64,000 nt of DNA from Saccharina japonica (lineage: Eukaryota; Sar; Phaeophyceae; Laminariales; Laminariaceae), in assembly GCA_008828725.1 (NCBI GenBank), contig MEHQ01003528.1:29604-93603 (forward strand). The letters are read 5' to 3'. This document shows, piece after piece, positions 29,972-40,133 of this stretch (within the stretch, counting starts at the first letter, position 1; the number at the start of each line of letters is the position of its first letter). Both the position numbers and the translations under genes were made by a program. Below the pieces are notes generated by a model that was not told the DNA's origin, ran no database searches, and saw only the letters and a program-made list of their open reading frames with translations.

Positions 29972-30500
29972 AGGGTTATTTTTTTTTGTTTGGTCACTAA
30001 TTTTAGTACGATGAATCTGCGAACCACAGTTAAACTATACGTAGTGCCAGATCTTTACATCGTCCTTTTTGAAAATATAGCTTATTTACCGTCCTTTTTG
30101 TAATTTTAGACGAAGGTAACATTTTGTCAAGATCCTCCACTTATTTAGTATTGAGTTTAAAGTTTAAATGTTTTTTTTTGTTCAGTCAATAATTTTAGTA
30201 CGATGAATCTGCGAACCGCAGTTTAACTATAGTGCCAGGTCTTTAGATCGTCCTTTTTGAAAATAAAGTTTATTTACCGTCCTTTTTGTAATTCTAGACG
30301 AAGGTGACATTTCGCCAAGATCCTCCGCTTATTTAGAATTGAGTTTAATCTTTAAATGGTATTTTTGTTTGTTAAGTCACTAACTTTAGTACTATGAATC
30401 TGCGAACCACAGTTTAACCATAGTGCCAGATCTTTAGATCGCCCTTTTTGAAAATAAAGTCGAACGTATAATTTCGTCGAGACCCTTCGCTTGTTTAGTC
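29972..30500 (+). repeat. ~180-bp repeat R, three tandem copies
   Basis: Units begin near 29972, 30169 and 30357. Each carries TTTTAGTACGATGAATCTGC, GAACCACAGTTTAACTATAG, GTGCCAGATCTTTAGATCG, CCTTTTTGAAAATAAAGT and CGCTTATTTAGTATTGAGTT. Further copies lie at 33216-33366, 33480-33556, 33751-33927 and 36950-37275. It is non-coding and is the background into which several transposons in this region inserted. Confidence 0.85.
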
Positions 30501-30509
30501 GACATGGCA

Positions 30510-30715
30510 TAGTAACTGCCGCGCATTATTGAGCTGCAAAGCCCTTCTGCACCAATCTTTCTTACGATATTTGTTCATTGCGTCCGGGATCACTGGGTTT
30601 GGTTTGCTCCGGCCCCTGGCATCGAAAACTGTCATTCGCAGTGCTCAGCCTAAAAGCTACGGGGCCGACGGCGGCCATTACGCCGCCGACGAAGCCCCCT
30701 TGTATACACATTATT
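30510..30715 (+). repeat. repeat Y, copy 1
   Basis: ATTGAGCTGCAAAGCCCTTC, CATTGCGTCCGGGATCACTG and AGCTACGGGGCC, then a GGCGGCCATTACGCCGCC hairpin and GACGAAGCCCCCTTGTAT, all recur at 38215-38430. The pair differ by substitutions and short indels. Confidence 0.75.
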
Positions 30716-31490
30716 AGTATTGTTATCGGCTTCTGTGCTGCTCGGATTGCACTTTTTCTGCATTCTCAGACACCTTATTTACGACCTGTGGTACATTATC
30801 TTGCGACCGGACCTATGTATGATGGAATTCGTTGACGGTTAGTTATTTTGGTAATTGTTTTTGGTACCTTATTTTACAACCGGTACTAAAAAAGTGGTAC
30901 CTTATTGTGATAAGAAATTTCTGTTAGGGTTAACGTTTGTTCATATATATGTTTTCTTCTTTTTGGTCATTCTTTTGGGTACCTTATTTTACGAACTGTA
31001 CTAAAAAAGTGGTACCTTATTGTGATACGAAATTTCGGTGAGGGTTAACGTTTGTTCATATTTTTCCTACGTCACGTCGCTTTATTAGGTTTTGACTGTT
31101 GTCCTCGTTGGTGGTGCTGTTGTCGTTTCTTCAAGTCGACTGCTCGACTGCGCAAGCGCTCAGCTCGTGCATCATCACAGGGTTGGGATTCGAAGCCGCG
31201 CATTGCGATTGAATAATGCAGCCCATTGTGTTGTCGTACCATAAAATCGAAGGCTTACTGCACGGTCTCCCCTTCTGTCAAAAATAGTAATACGTACTCC
31301 AACTCATTATAAATACATTTCATCCACCCCTACATCCTACCCCTTCTCCTCGAAGAAGGCATTATTAATAGCTGCGAGATCGAGGGTTTCGTCGAACTCA
31401 TCTTTGTTTTGCTAGCTGAGTGTATTGGAACGACGTAAAAAACGTTATGCTTTAGTTAAAACAGGTGATGTTGGAGGTGTCCCTATTATT
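30716..31490 (+). repeat. composite repeat X, copy 2
   Basis: Second copy of the 29262-29960 unit, with an extra ~130-bp internal duplication around ACCTTATTTTACAACCGGTA / ACCTTATTTTACGAACTGTA (30870-31030). Its last eight bases (CTATTATT, 31483-31490) form the left target duplication of the hAT-like MITE. Confidence 0.7.
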
Positions 31491-31806
31491 CAGTAGTGGA
31501 CAAAGCATGATATTAATAGTAGATCTTCCTAAGGTAACTATTTAGGCACTGTGGTTGGCTAAGGGTATGTTTTACGCGGCTAAATCAACTTGGACCCTTT
31601 CCCAGCCACAGCATCCCGAGTCAACCTAGAGTCTTTCCAAGCTCAGCATCCACGCCGGCCGAGCCAACCTAGAGTCTGACCAAGCACAGTATCCCAGCAC
31701 TGACCACTGGCATAGGGTTCGGGTTAGGGTTCTGGTCGGAGGGTCGGCTTCAGGCGCCAAGCACAAACCCCCGTAAACATCTACTATCAAGGTCTATCCA
31801 CCCCTC
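31491..31806 (+). mobile_element. hAT-like MITE, copy 1 (316 bp)
   Basis: The left end CAGTAGTGGACAAAGCATGA and the right end, inward, GAGGGGTGGATAGACCTTGA share the pattern AG..GTGGA.A..C.TGAT.. and then GTAGAT. Flanks CTATTATT and CTTTTATT match at 7 of 8. CAG-type ends with 8-bp TSDs mark the hAT superfamily. The interior contains GGGTTCGGGTTAGGGTTC telomere-like words and GAGTCAACCTAGAGTCT. Copies lie inverted at 35884-36201 and as a shorter version at 62166-62360. It is non-coding. Confidence 0.85.
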
Positions 31807-31854
31807 CTTTTATTTGTATTGAGTTTAATCTTCCAAGGGTATTTTTTTGGGGGG

Positions 31855-33215
31855 GGGTTTACAAAAAGGGGTACACCCCCCAATATCGTGACAAAAAGGG
31901 GGACATCGGTTTTCGCCGCCGGCTTCGCCTATGTACTCCGTCAAATCGACTCGAAATTAAAACCTGATGCGTTTGCCACACTCACGTGGCATCTCCCTAC
32001 CATCCACAGCGTTTTTTTTTTTTTCCATATGTTTAGCGGGTGAACGAGAGCGATCAAAAGGGGGAGTGAGTATATCCCCCTTTTTGTTATGCCTACGCGA
32101 GGGTATCCCCCTTTCCATCTACTTAGTTTGGGAAATTCCCCCTTTTTACGTAACCTGTCCCTTTTTTTTTTACGTTGCGGAGAGATATCCCCCTTTCTGT
32201 GTCAAAAAAACCACGGGTAAGTGACCACTCTATGTTCTGGTTGTTGTGGCACGCCCAACAGACGACGTCCAACGTCGAAAAGACCAACGGCCCATACCTA
32301 GGCAAATGTGGTCACCAGATCAGCATACGTAATGTACGTATATATCACAAATGATTCCGTGAGTACTGCCTGCACACCATATCCGAGAGAAGGTCCTGTG
32401 ACAAGCACGTCTGGTTCATAATCAATCGTGGTTTTCACGTGTCGCCCTGCAAATCAATGCATTACATTGGTTGGCGCCCTGTGCCCTGTGGTGTTAAAAA
32501 ATCACCAACATATACATACATAAGAGTATACGTAAATATTTACGTACCAAAGGATAAAGTACTCCTCTGGTACTGCTTGCTGCTGTACGTATATTATGTA
32601 GTCGTGCCGGTACCGCCGTATACGTATACGCGTATATATGGTACGTACCATGACGTAGAGGAGAGGAGAGTCTTATTGTACCAGGCAATGAGCTGTTGAG
32701 CTGTTCGGTCACAGTTTTTTTTTTTTTTTTTTTTGTACATCGCATTTATTATCTTCGCCCTTCCTTTCTCTCTCCTTCCTATTCGTAACTCAGATCCGGG
32801 GTCACAAAGTAGGCTCTTCTCCCTCCTCCCCCACTACGGTTCTTGCCTTGCATTTTTATCGCGAGAAGATTTCAGCCCTTTCTTCCCTCGTCAACTTTCG
32901 TCGAATTGTGCTTACCCCCGCTATAATATGCGCTCTCGACAGTTGGTGTCATTTGAGAATAAAAATCCCCATACGAGGAGGATCGAACCCCCGACCTCCA
33001 ACGCTAACAGGCTTCGTGGCTACCAGTTAGACCACCGGGGCGACCAGCTTACAGTGGTGGTTAATATATGAACTATGAGTATACCGTTAATGCGCTGGGC
33101 CGTTGGATTGGTATTGACGACCGCCTCTTCAACGAGAACCTCGCCGCCGGTGCTTGGTAGTGTCCTCCCTTTTGTAACGACATATGGGGGGTGTCCCCCT
33201 TTTTGTCAAATGCCC
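31855..33215. mobile_element. 1.36-kb TIR element with ACAAAAAGGGG ends
   Basis: The left end TTTACAAAAAGGGGTACACC and the right end, inward from 33215, GGGCATTTGACAAAAAGGGG share ~45 bp of TIR including ACACCCCCCA, TCGT and ACAAAA. Blocks TATCCCCCTTT repeat three to four times inside the left half (32070-32200). T-runs flank both sides, so the exact TSD cannot be read. Repeat R resumes at 33216, so the element sits within repeat R. A SINE is inserted at 32715-33044. There is no transposase frame. Confidence 0.7.
32715..33044 (-). mobile_element. tRNA-derived SINE, copy 2
   Basis: On the minus strand a tRNA-like head, GTCGCCCCGGTGGTCTAACT, contains an A-box (TGGTCTAACTGG), followed by a B-box (GGGTTCGATCC). 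The body matches 4350-4600 closely and the copy ends in a 20-base A run (T run at 32715-32734 on plus). ACTGT sits upstream of the head and directly after the A run, as in copy 1. The tRNA head of this copy is better preserved. Confidence 0.87.
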
Positions 33216-33556
33216 TTTTTTTTGTTTAATCACTTAATTTAGTACGATGAATCTGCGAACCACAGTTTAACGATAGTGCCAGATCTTTATATCGTCCTTT
33301 TGGAAAAGATAGTCGAAGGTAAAATATCGCCGAGACCCTCCGCTTATTTAGTATTGAGTTGAGTCAAGTCTCCTGATTTGCCCGTTTGTCCGTGAACATT
33401 CATTTAATTCATGTGACAATCACCCACGGTCGTCAACTGCATAATGTGTTTTTTTTTCGTCAAATGGACATCATGAAGAACCCCGGCTTATTTACGGTCC
33501 TTTTTGTAATTCTAGACGAAGGTAACATTTCGCCAACATCTTCCGCTTATTTAGTA
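33216..33556 (+). repeat. repeat R copies and spacer with empty Harbinger site
   Basis: An R copy (33216-33366) is followed by a spacer (33367-33480) and a partial R (33480-33556). The spacer contains TCTCCTGATTTGCCCGTTTG at 33370-33389, the same sequence that flanks Harbinger copy B on both sides, so it is an unoccupied version of that insertion site. Confidence 0.8.
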
Positions 33557-33735
33557 CAGTAGTGGGGCCTATATAAGGCGACCCCGTGCCAAGACATTTT
33601 GACTGCCTTATCTCGAGTGGTCGCCTTATTCGTATAGTCAGTTGTATTCAAAGTTACAGCCGTGCCAGCCGATTTTGACCGCCTTATCTCGAGTGGTCGC
33701 CTTATTCATGTCGCCTTATGTAAGCCCCACTACTC
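33557..33735. mobile_element. 179-bp mariner-like MITE, TA TSD
   Basis: TIRs read CAGTAGTGGGGCCTATATAA and, inward from 33735, GAGTAGTGGGGCTTACATAA, continuing GGCGAC. TA dinucleotides at 33555-33556 and 33736-33737 flank it, while other R copies read CTTATTTAGTATTGAG with a single TA. The interior contains two copies of GCCTTATCTCGAGTGGTCGC. CAGT-type ends with TA duplication suggest Tc1/mariner. It is non-coding. Confidence 0.88.
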
Positions 33736-33927
33736 TATTGAGTTTAATATTTAAATTCTTTTTTTTGTTGTGTAGTCGCTAATTTTAGTACGATGAATCT
33801 GCGAACCACAGTTTAACGGTAGTGCCGGATCTTTAAACCGTCCTTTTTGAAAATAAAGTCGAAGGTAAAAATTCGCCGAGACCATTTGCTTATTAAGTAT
33901 TGAGTTGATTTACTGTAAATCTCCTAA
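33736..33927 (+). repeat. repeat R copy 5' of Harbinger copy B
   Basis: TTTTAGTACGATGAATCTGC, GTGCCGGATCTTT and the TTGAGTTGATTT end are visible. It runs straight into TAA and the Harbinger TIR at 33928. Confidence 0.8.
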
Positions 33928-34036
33928 GGGCCCATATTAACGAACAAAAAATAAATTCAATTCGGAAAAAAACAAAATTCAAATTCGCTTTTCATTGGTC
34001 AAAACCCGCACCACCACCAAAGAGTAGGATTTTGGG

Positions 34037-35808
34037 TAGGGCTGTGAGTTGGCTGACTAATAGTTGCCAGCTAGTTATTAGCTGGCTAGTTTTTTAAGTT
34101 AGTTGCGGCGGTGCCAACTATCCAACTATATTTGTTTTTTGGGTTTCCTTGCTTGTAGGAAGGCTTGTTTGGTACGGGGTGGGGTATTTCTCGGCGTCCC
34201 CAAGCAGTACCACCACGCGCAGAGAGGTGCCTTCCACAACTCATGGCGCATCAACCCATCGCCAACGACAGTGCCAGTGCTGATGGTAGGGCCGAGGGTG
34301 CCGGCACCGCTGAGCCTGGCCTGTCGACGGACCATGGTGGTGATGGAGCGTCCGACGAAGCAGTGACTGTACCGAGCGCTCTTCTGAAAGCGAGTGCACG
34401 CGACGAGGTAGCGGTTCGCTACGCCGTACAGACGGAGCGCCGGCTTTCCAAGCCCCCCAAACGGGGACAGGGATTCATACTTTGATGCGAGATAATTTGC
34501 GGGGTTTTGCATCTTTATAGTCCACCTGGGACAATATTTCCAATATATTCCCCGCACCAAGGCACATTTGTCTCAGGATGTGTTAAGCTGTTCGGAAATT
34601 TGGAGGCACCGTCAGAAAGCTCAACACTGCGCGCAGCTTCTCACGATTTTTTTTTTCTTAATATATTAATTCGCCTCGTTCATGCAAAAAACATATAAAC
34701 AAGCCCCTTGTTTCCCTGCGTGCAATAGTTTTCACACGCAAATTCTGAGCACTGATTTGGGAGCTATGACCATAGGCCGCCGGCCATTTTTTTCGCGGTA
34801 AACAAAACAGCTTTTGAGGGAGATATGAGGGAAACGCTGTATATTGAAGGTCATTTTCCGATGGTTACCACTGTTTGGCAAATCGTGCGATATGCAAATA
34901 TAATACGGCGAACGATTGCTCTCGTCCACACCTCCAGGTTTTTAATTTTTCGTTTGCAGCAATGAGAAATTGCGTGAGATATTAATCATTTTGCCCAAAA
35001 TGACTGATTTTGGTCGATTTTGGCCAGTCTTGGAGAAATAGTTTTTGATGCATTGTTGCGCAATTACTTGAATTTAGTGTGTTTTTTATCTTTCTCGTTT
35101 TCAGCATCGATTCCTCTTGTCTTTACGGTCACGAATATGGTTGTATCATTAAAAAAAGGTATTTTTTCATGAGTTATGACTAAACGTCATTAAAAAATAT
35201 TTTTAGCCGGACGGACCCTACGAGTATACAGTAAAAGGTAGAACTCTGGTCTTATGGTTCATGCGGTCAACTGTGATGGCGTGGCTTTGTCCCAACGTGC
35301 TATTACTGTAATAATACAAGTATGTCTCTGTCATGAGTGTGTCAACTGGATGATGAGCACCTCTGGTTCGGGTGTGTGAGCGATGCTCGCCCTGAGCTGT
35401 GTGTCGATCCCAGTCTATGTTGGTCGATCCCAATCTACTTTGTGTCCTATTTTTAGTTCGTACTGTTGATGTGCTACTGCCTGCTTCATGAGTATGTACC
35501 ATATATTTATAGTGCATCTCTTTAATATCCGACAAACTGAGACGAAGGTTAGAAATATACCTGTTTCGTGATCAAAACCAGAGATAAACTTAGCCCATTT
35601 ATCATGCTTTTTGTGTGTAAAATGAAGCCAAATAGCGTAATTTTTGCCTCCGCTCCGGCGGGCCCTCCGGGGGCGCCTCCAGCGGGGCCCCCTCGGCCGG
35701 GGGGGGCTTTTTTGGCTCGCTTCGCTCGCCTGACTTTAGTCGTCTAGGTGGCTGGCTTCGCCAGCCAACTAATAACTAGCCGGGAACTCCCGCCAACTCA
35801 CAGCCCTA
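34037..35808. mobile_element. 1,772-bp hAT-like element, 8-bp TSD
   Basis: Ends TAGGGCTGTGAGTTGGC at 34037 and its near inverted copy at 35808; ATTTTGGG on both sides (34029-34036, 35809-35816). Harbinger copy C at 39446-39455 shows the unoccupied GGATTTTGGA site. An 80-codon frame from the ATG at 34243 (MAHQPIANDSASADGRAEGA) to 34485 resembles the low-complexity leader of a transposase but has no catalytic motif. The right part is AT-rich, then a GC block with hairpins (35650-35780, including GGCTGGCTTCGCCAGCC). Probably a deletion derivative. Confidence 0.88.
34243..34485 (+). pseudogene. possible hAT transposase leader fragment
   Basis: An 80-codon open frame, Gly/Ala/Asp-rich at first (MAHQPIANDSASADGRAEGA), then a basic stretch ending PPKRGQGFIL. 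It lies wholly inside the hAT-like element near its left end, where a first coding segment would be expected. No BED finger, RNase H-like or dimerisation motif follows. An upstream in-frame Met exists at 34165. The call is positional inference only. Confidence 0.25.
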
Positions 35809-35883
35809 ATTTTGGGGGATATTCGTTTTGAATTGGAAGAAAAAACCAAGAAGATCCCAGCAGGATCTTTTTCCTTCTTTTCC

Positions 35884-36201
35884 GAGGGGTGGACAAACCT
35901 TGGTAGTAGATATTCACGGGGGGGGTTGTGCTTGGTGCCTGAAGCCGACCCTCCGACCAGAACCCTAACCCGAACCCTATGCCAGTTGTCAGTGCTGGGA
36001 TACTGTGCTTGGTCAGACTCTAGGTTGACTCGGCCGGCGTGGATGCTGAGCTTGGAAAGACTCTAGGTTGACTCGGGATGCTGTGGCTGGGAAAGAGTCC
36101 AAGTTGATTGAGCCGCGTAAAACATACCCTTAGCCAACCAGAGTGCCTAAATAGCTACCTTAGGAAGATCTACTATTAATATCATGCTTTGTCCACTACT
36201 T
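35884..36201 (-). mobile_element. hAT-like MITE, copy 2 (318 bp), inverted
   Basis: GAGGGGTGGACAAACCTTGG at the left and TTTGTCCACTACTT at the right. The interior is a close reverse-complement match to 31491-31806, including AGAACCCTAACCCGAACCCT and TAGGTTGACTC. Flanking octamers TCTTTTCC and CATTTTTC match only loosely, so the TSD has decayed or boundaries shift by a base or two. Nested in Harbinger copy B. Confidence 0.85.
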
Positions 36202-36875
36202 CATTTTTCTGGATAGAATTCAAATCAAATTTGGGAGTTGAGCCGACTTGCACCGGCATGTCCACGGTGGGTACACGCCCCCACTACAACCTGGCGATTT
36301 ATTGATCGCATCGATGACCACGACCGAGGCGACAACGCGTGAACCACGACGCAAGGCGACCGGGACAACAGCCGCACCCACGCCTACATACCATAGCACA
36401 TCGTACCCCGGCGGTGGCGCCTCAAAACCAATCATGGCGGTCGCAATCCCAACTTTTCAACCAGCTCGATGTGCCAACCCGACCAAAAACCGAGTGATCG
36501 ACGCAAAAACAGCAGAATACGCTCAATGCTTTGATAGCACCGTCGCCGTCCCTGTCTCGCCCGTGGCGTTCCAGGGATCCCTACGCCCACGCAGGAGACC
36601 CTGAGAGAGATAGCTTCCTAGCCTGAGCGGCCAAAAGCAAGAGTATGCTTGCGTCGGCGCGCACGCGCCGACCCATGCCTTTCGCTCTCGTCTACTCTCG
36701 TCGGGTTTTTCCACCTGGACGTTGTGAGACGTGCTGCGTTTTTTCGATTTCAGAAATATTCGAACAAGCAATTCACTATTCCCCATAAACCAGTCGTTTT
36801 TGCGAAATCACATCCAAATAGGATTTTATTTTCCAAATTGTTTTTTTTTGCTGTCTTCGTTAATATGGGCCCTAG

Positions 36876-37275
36876 TTTGCCCGTTTGTCCGAGAACATTA
36901 ATTTAATTCATTTGAAATTCACCCACTGTCGTCAACTACATAATGTCGTGTTTTTTTCCGTCAAATGAACATGATGAAAAACCACGGCTTATTTACCGTC
37001 CTTTTTGCAATTCTAACCACGGCTTATTTACCGTCTTTTTTGCAATTCTAGACGAAGGTAACATTTCGCAAAGATCCCCCGCTTATTTAGTATTGAGTTT
37101 CATCTTATTTGTTTTTGGTTTAGTCGCTAATTTTAGTACAATGAATCTGCGAACCACAGTTTAACGATAGTGCCAGATCTTGAGATCGTCTTTTTTTTAA
37201 ATAAAGTCGAAGGTAAAATATCGCCGAGACCCTCCGCTTATTTAGTATTGAGTTGAGTCAAATCTCCTGATTTTT
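36876..37275 (+). repeat. repeat R copies 3' of Harbinger copy B
   Basis: The spacer TTTGCCCGTTTGTCCG is followed by two R units (about 36970-37100 and 37110-37275), with a short extra duplication of CCACGGCTTATTTACCGTC. It continues the same repeat lattice as 33216-33927. Confidence 0.8.
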
Positions 37276-38214
37276 TATAGTATATTGTTTTCCTTACGTG
37301 ATATTCTTCGCCTGGTTGTGCTTAATATCAGGAGGAGTATTTCATGCGTTAGTTGATGGTTTAGTTGTTATTTTCGTTTTATTTGTCAATTTTGTTAATG
37401 GCTTTGTTTTTTTTTTGTTCATCACTGGAGAGCAGTTCGGACTGATTATCAGATACCTGCCGTCGCGCAGTAATTAGCTCGCTAATGTTTTAGAACTCTC
37501 AGCTGTAGTACTCGAAGTACAACACGTTTAAAGCTCGCCTCTAAAACATGTACGAGTAGCCGTGATTATCATGTTGCGGTTGTATAGGCAATAACGGGTT
37601 AGGTCGCTTCCACATATACATATATATATAAATCAGTTTTCCTCGCGTAGTATTCTTGGCGTGTTTATGGTTTGAACGACACGAGAAGGATGAGTGTGTT
37701 CCCTGCGTGAAAATCACGATGTACTAATCATGCTGATTTCGTTCATGGCGTTGTTTATTTTCGGTCATCGCTGGGGGGCGTTGGGCACGGCTTCTCAGAT
37801 ACGTGGTTTGGACGACACTAGGACGAGATGTGTTTTCTGCGTGTAGTTGACGGTGTACTCATGCTGTTGCTGTTGGCTTGTTCATAGTTTTGGCTGTTCT
37901 CGGTCATGGCTGGGGGGCGGTTGGGACGGTTTATCAGATACGCTCCCACAGTTTTCGCGAACAAGAAAAACAGTTAGTTAGTTGGTGCTCAGGCATACCA
38001 TACGTCTACCCAAATCGGTATGTGACTCCCAACCCTATTGGTGTTATTTTGCGGGGGCGACTACTGTCTCGGTCCGATCGGGAGGGTATTGTGTCGGAGT
38101 GTGTCGGGCTGAATAACGTGTTTCATTCAGTTTTGATGTTATTGAATTGCGTGAAGTATTACCTACGAGTAGCTATCGACGTGGAGCTCATCAGCAGGCA
38201 TCGAACGGGTCGTC
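37276..38214. repeat. degenerate tandem region, no gene
   Basis: Three loosely similar segments share the order CGTAGTATTCTT / GTTTGGACGACAC, GAT...GTGTT.TCTGCGTG, a GTTCAT...GGTCATCGCTGGGGGGCG block and TCAGATACG (near 37300-37450, 37630-37800, 37800-37945). The 132-codon frame at 37878-38276 runs through this repeat and into repeat Y without a domain. Confidence 0.5.
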
Positions 38215-38430
38215 GACATAGCAACTGCCGCTCATTGTTGAGCTGCAAAACCCTTCTGCATCAATCTTTCTTATGATCATTGTTCATTGCGTCCGGGATC
38301 ACTGGGTTTGTTTTGCTCCGGGCCCTTGTCATCGAAAAATGTAATTCGCAGTACTCCTGAAAGCTACGGGGCCTTAAGCTTCGACGGCGGCCATTCCGCC
38401 GCCGACGAAGCCCCCTTGTATGTATGTATA
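38215..38430 (+). repeat. repeat Y, copy 2
   Basis: It matches 30510-30715, including CATTGCGTCCGGGATCACTG, AGCTACGGGGCC, the GGCGGCCATTCCGCCGCC hairpin and GACGAAGCCCCCTTGTAT. Confidence 0.75.
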
Positions 38431-39348
38431 ATCCGGTGGTGTGTATATACAGCGCCTTACCCTGTCGATCGTAGATCTGCTGCGCCCTCGACTGCCCCCG
38501 AAAATCGCCCTGCACGCCCTGCAGCAGCAGCAATCAGTGTTGTACCTGTGGCAGCAATGTCGTATATACAATGATTTATACCTGGAGTTCACGTCACCCC
38601 GTCAACTGTGATGTGCTGTTGTTGTACCATGACCACCTCGTATTCTATTAGTACGCTGACAGGCTCGGAATCCAAATACACAGCATGTACTGGACAATGG
38701 TTTGGAAGCGTTTCATGTTGTCACCCGGTTTCAACCGGTTGTTGGGTAACCGATTTAAACCGGCTGAAAAAAACGGTTTCAACCGGTTTTTGGTTTTGAG
38801 AAAAACGCCTCCTTTGCCGGTTTTCGTGTTTCCTATTTTCCCTCTAAGGGCCCACCTCTACCTCTCACCTCTCACCCACAACGCACACCCACTAATCTAT
38901 ACTTGCCCATGAACCCAAAAATGTTTATGTGCTGACACAGGTCGCTTAAAATACAAAACGATTAAATCAATGACAATTGCAGGAACACAGCAAAAAGAGA
39001 AGAACCGCCAACGCATCAGCTTACTGCAGTTAGGAGTATGTCCACTTTAAGGCGTCTGCCACGCTCCTCATTCCCACCGTTCTTGTACCAGGTATACTAT
39101 TCTGGCACCAAGGTCCCCATAGACATTATTTAAATACTTTGAAATATATATCAGTACGTACGATATATACACCGTATATATGTGACCTCCCTTGAGTTCC
39201 ACAGATGTCAGATTTTGTTCCCCTCAAAACCCGTAGTTCGCGTGATCGAAGTATCCCACTCAGCTTACAAAAATGAGTTTCGATCAAATCCTCGATCTAA
39301 CAGCTGTGTTGTTTTTTTTCATTATATTTAAAAAACATCAATAACTAA
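38431..39348. other. no gene; AACCGG tract and repeat F inside
   Basis: CAG/GCC-rich sequence, then an ACCGGTT-rich palindromic tract at 38728-38830 like that at 28.2 kb, then a minus-strand repeat F copy at 39180-39320 (CGTGATCGAAGTATCCCACT and CAGCTTACAAAAATGAG). Open frames here are short and unsupported. Confidence 0.55.
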
Positions 39349-40133
39349 GCGCCCATATTAACGAATACAAAATCATTCAATTTGGAAAGAAAATAATTAA
39401 ATTCGCTTTTCATTGGTCAAAACACGCACCATCACCAAAGATTAGGATTTTGGAGTATATTCAATTTGAATTGGGCGAAAAAACCATAGAAGTCCCAGGA
39501 TATATTTTTGGGTAGAATTCAAATCAAATTTAGGAGTTGGCCCGACTTGAACCGGCATGTCCACGGTGGGTGAACGCCCCCGGTACAGCCTGGTGCTTTT
39601 TTTGGTCGCATCAATGACCACGACCGAGGCGACAACGCGTGAACCACAACCCGAGGCCACCGGGACAACAGCCGCGCCCACGCCTGCAGACCATGGCACA
39701 GCGTACACCGGAGGTGGCACCTCAAAACCAATCATGGCGGTGGCAATCCCAACTTTTCAACCAGCTCGATGCTCCAACCCGATCAAAAACCGAGCGATCG
39801 ACCCAAAAACAGCAGGATACGCTTCGATAGCACCGTCGCCGTCCCTGTCTCGCCCGTGGCGTTCCAGGGATCCCTACGCCCACCCAAGATACCCTGAGAG
39901 CGATAGCTTCCTAGCCTGGGCCGCCGAAAGCAAAAGTAACGCGCCGACGCATGCTTTCGCTCTCGTCTACTCTCGTCGGATTTTTTCACCTGGGCGTTGT
40001 GAGGCGTGCTGCGTTTTTTGGATTTCAGAAATATTCGTACAAGCAATTCACTATTCCCCAGAGGACGCAAACCAGTTTTTTTTTTGCGAAATCACATAAA
40101 AATAGGATTTTATTTTCCAAATTGTTTTTTTTC
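39349..40133. mobile_element. PIF/Harbinger-like element, copy C, right end missing
   Basis: It starts GCGCCCATATTAACGAA after TAA (39346-39348) and is collinear with copy B up to the CCAAATTG plus T-run at 40118-40133. There the hAT-type end CAGGGCTCA begins instead of the expected CTTCGTTAATATGGGCCC. The expected right TIR was not found anywhere downstream in the window. Copy C supplies empty sites for both insertions nested in copy B. Confidence 0.82.

Larger units (their letters stand above)
33928..36872. mobile_element. PIF/Harbinger-like element, copy B, with two nested insertions
   Basis: The TIR GGGCCCATATTAACGAA occurs at 33928 and, inverted, at 36872. The 3-bp flanks are TAA (33925-33927) and TAG (36873-36875). 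Removing the nested hAT element (34037-35808) and MITE (35884-36201) leaves about 850 bp, close to copy A. Collinear interior homology to copy C is clear on both sides of each nested insertion, for example GAATTGGAAGAAAAAACCA and GAATTCAAATCAAATTTGGG. Non-autonomous. Confidence 0.88.
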
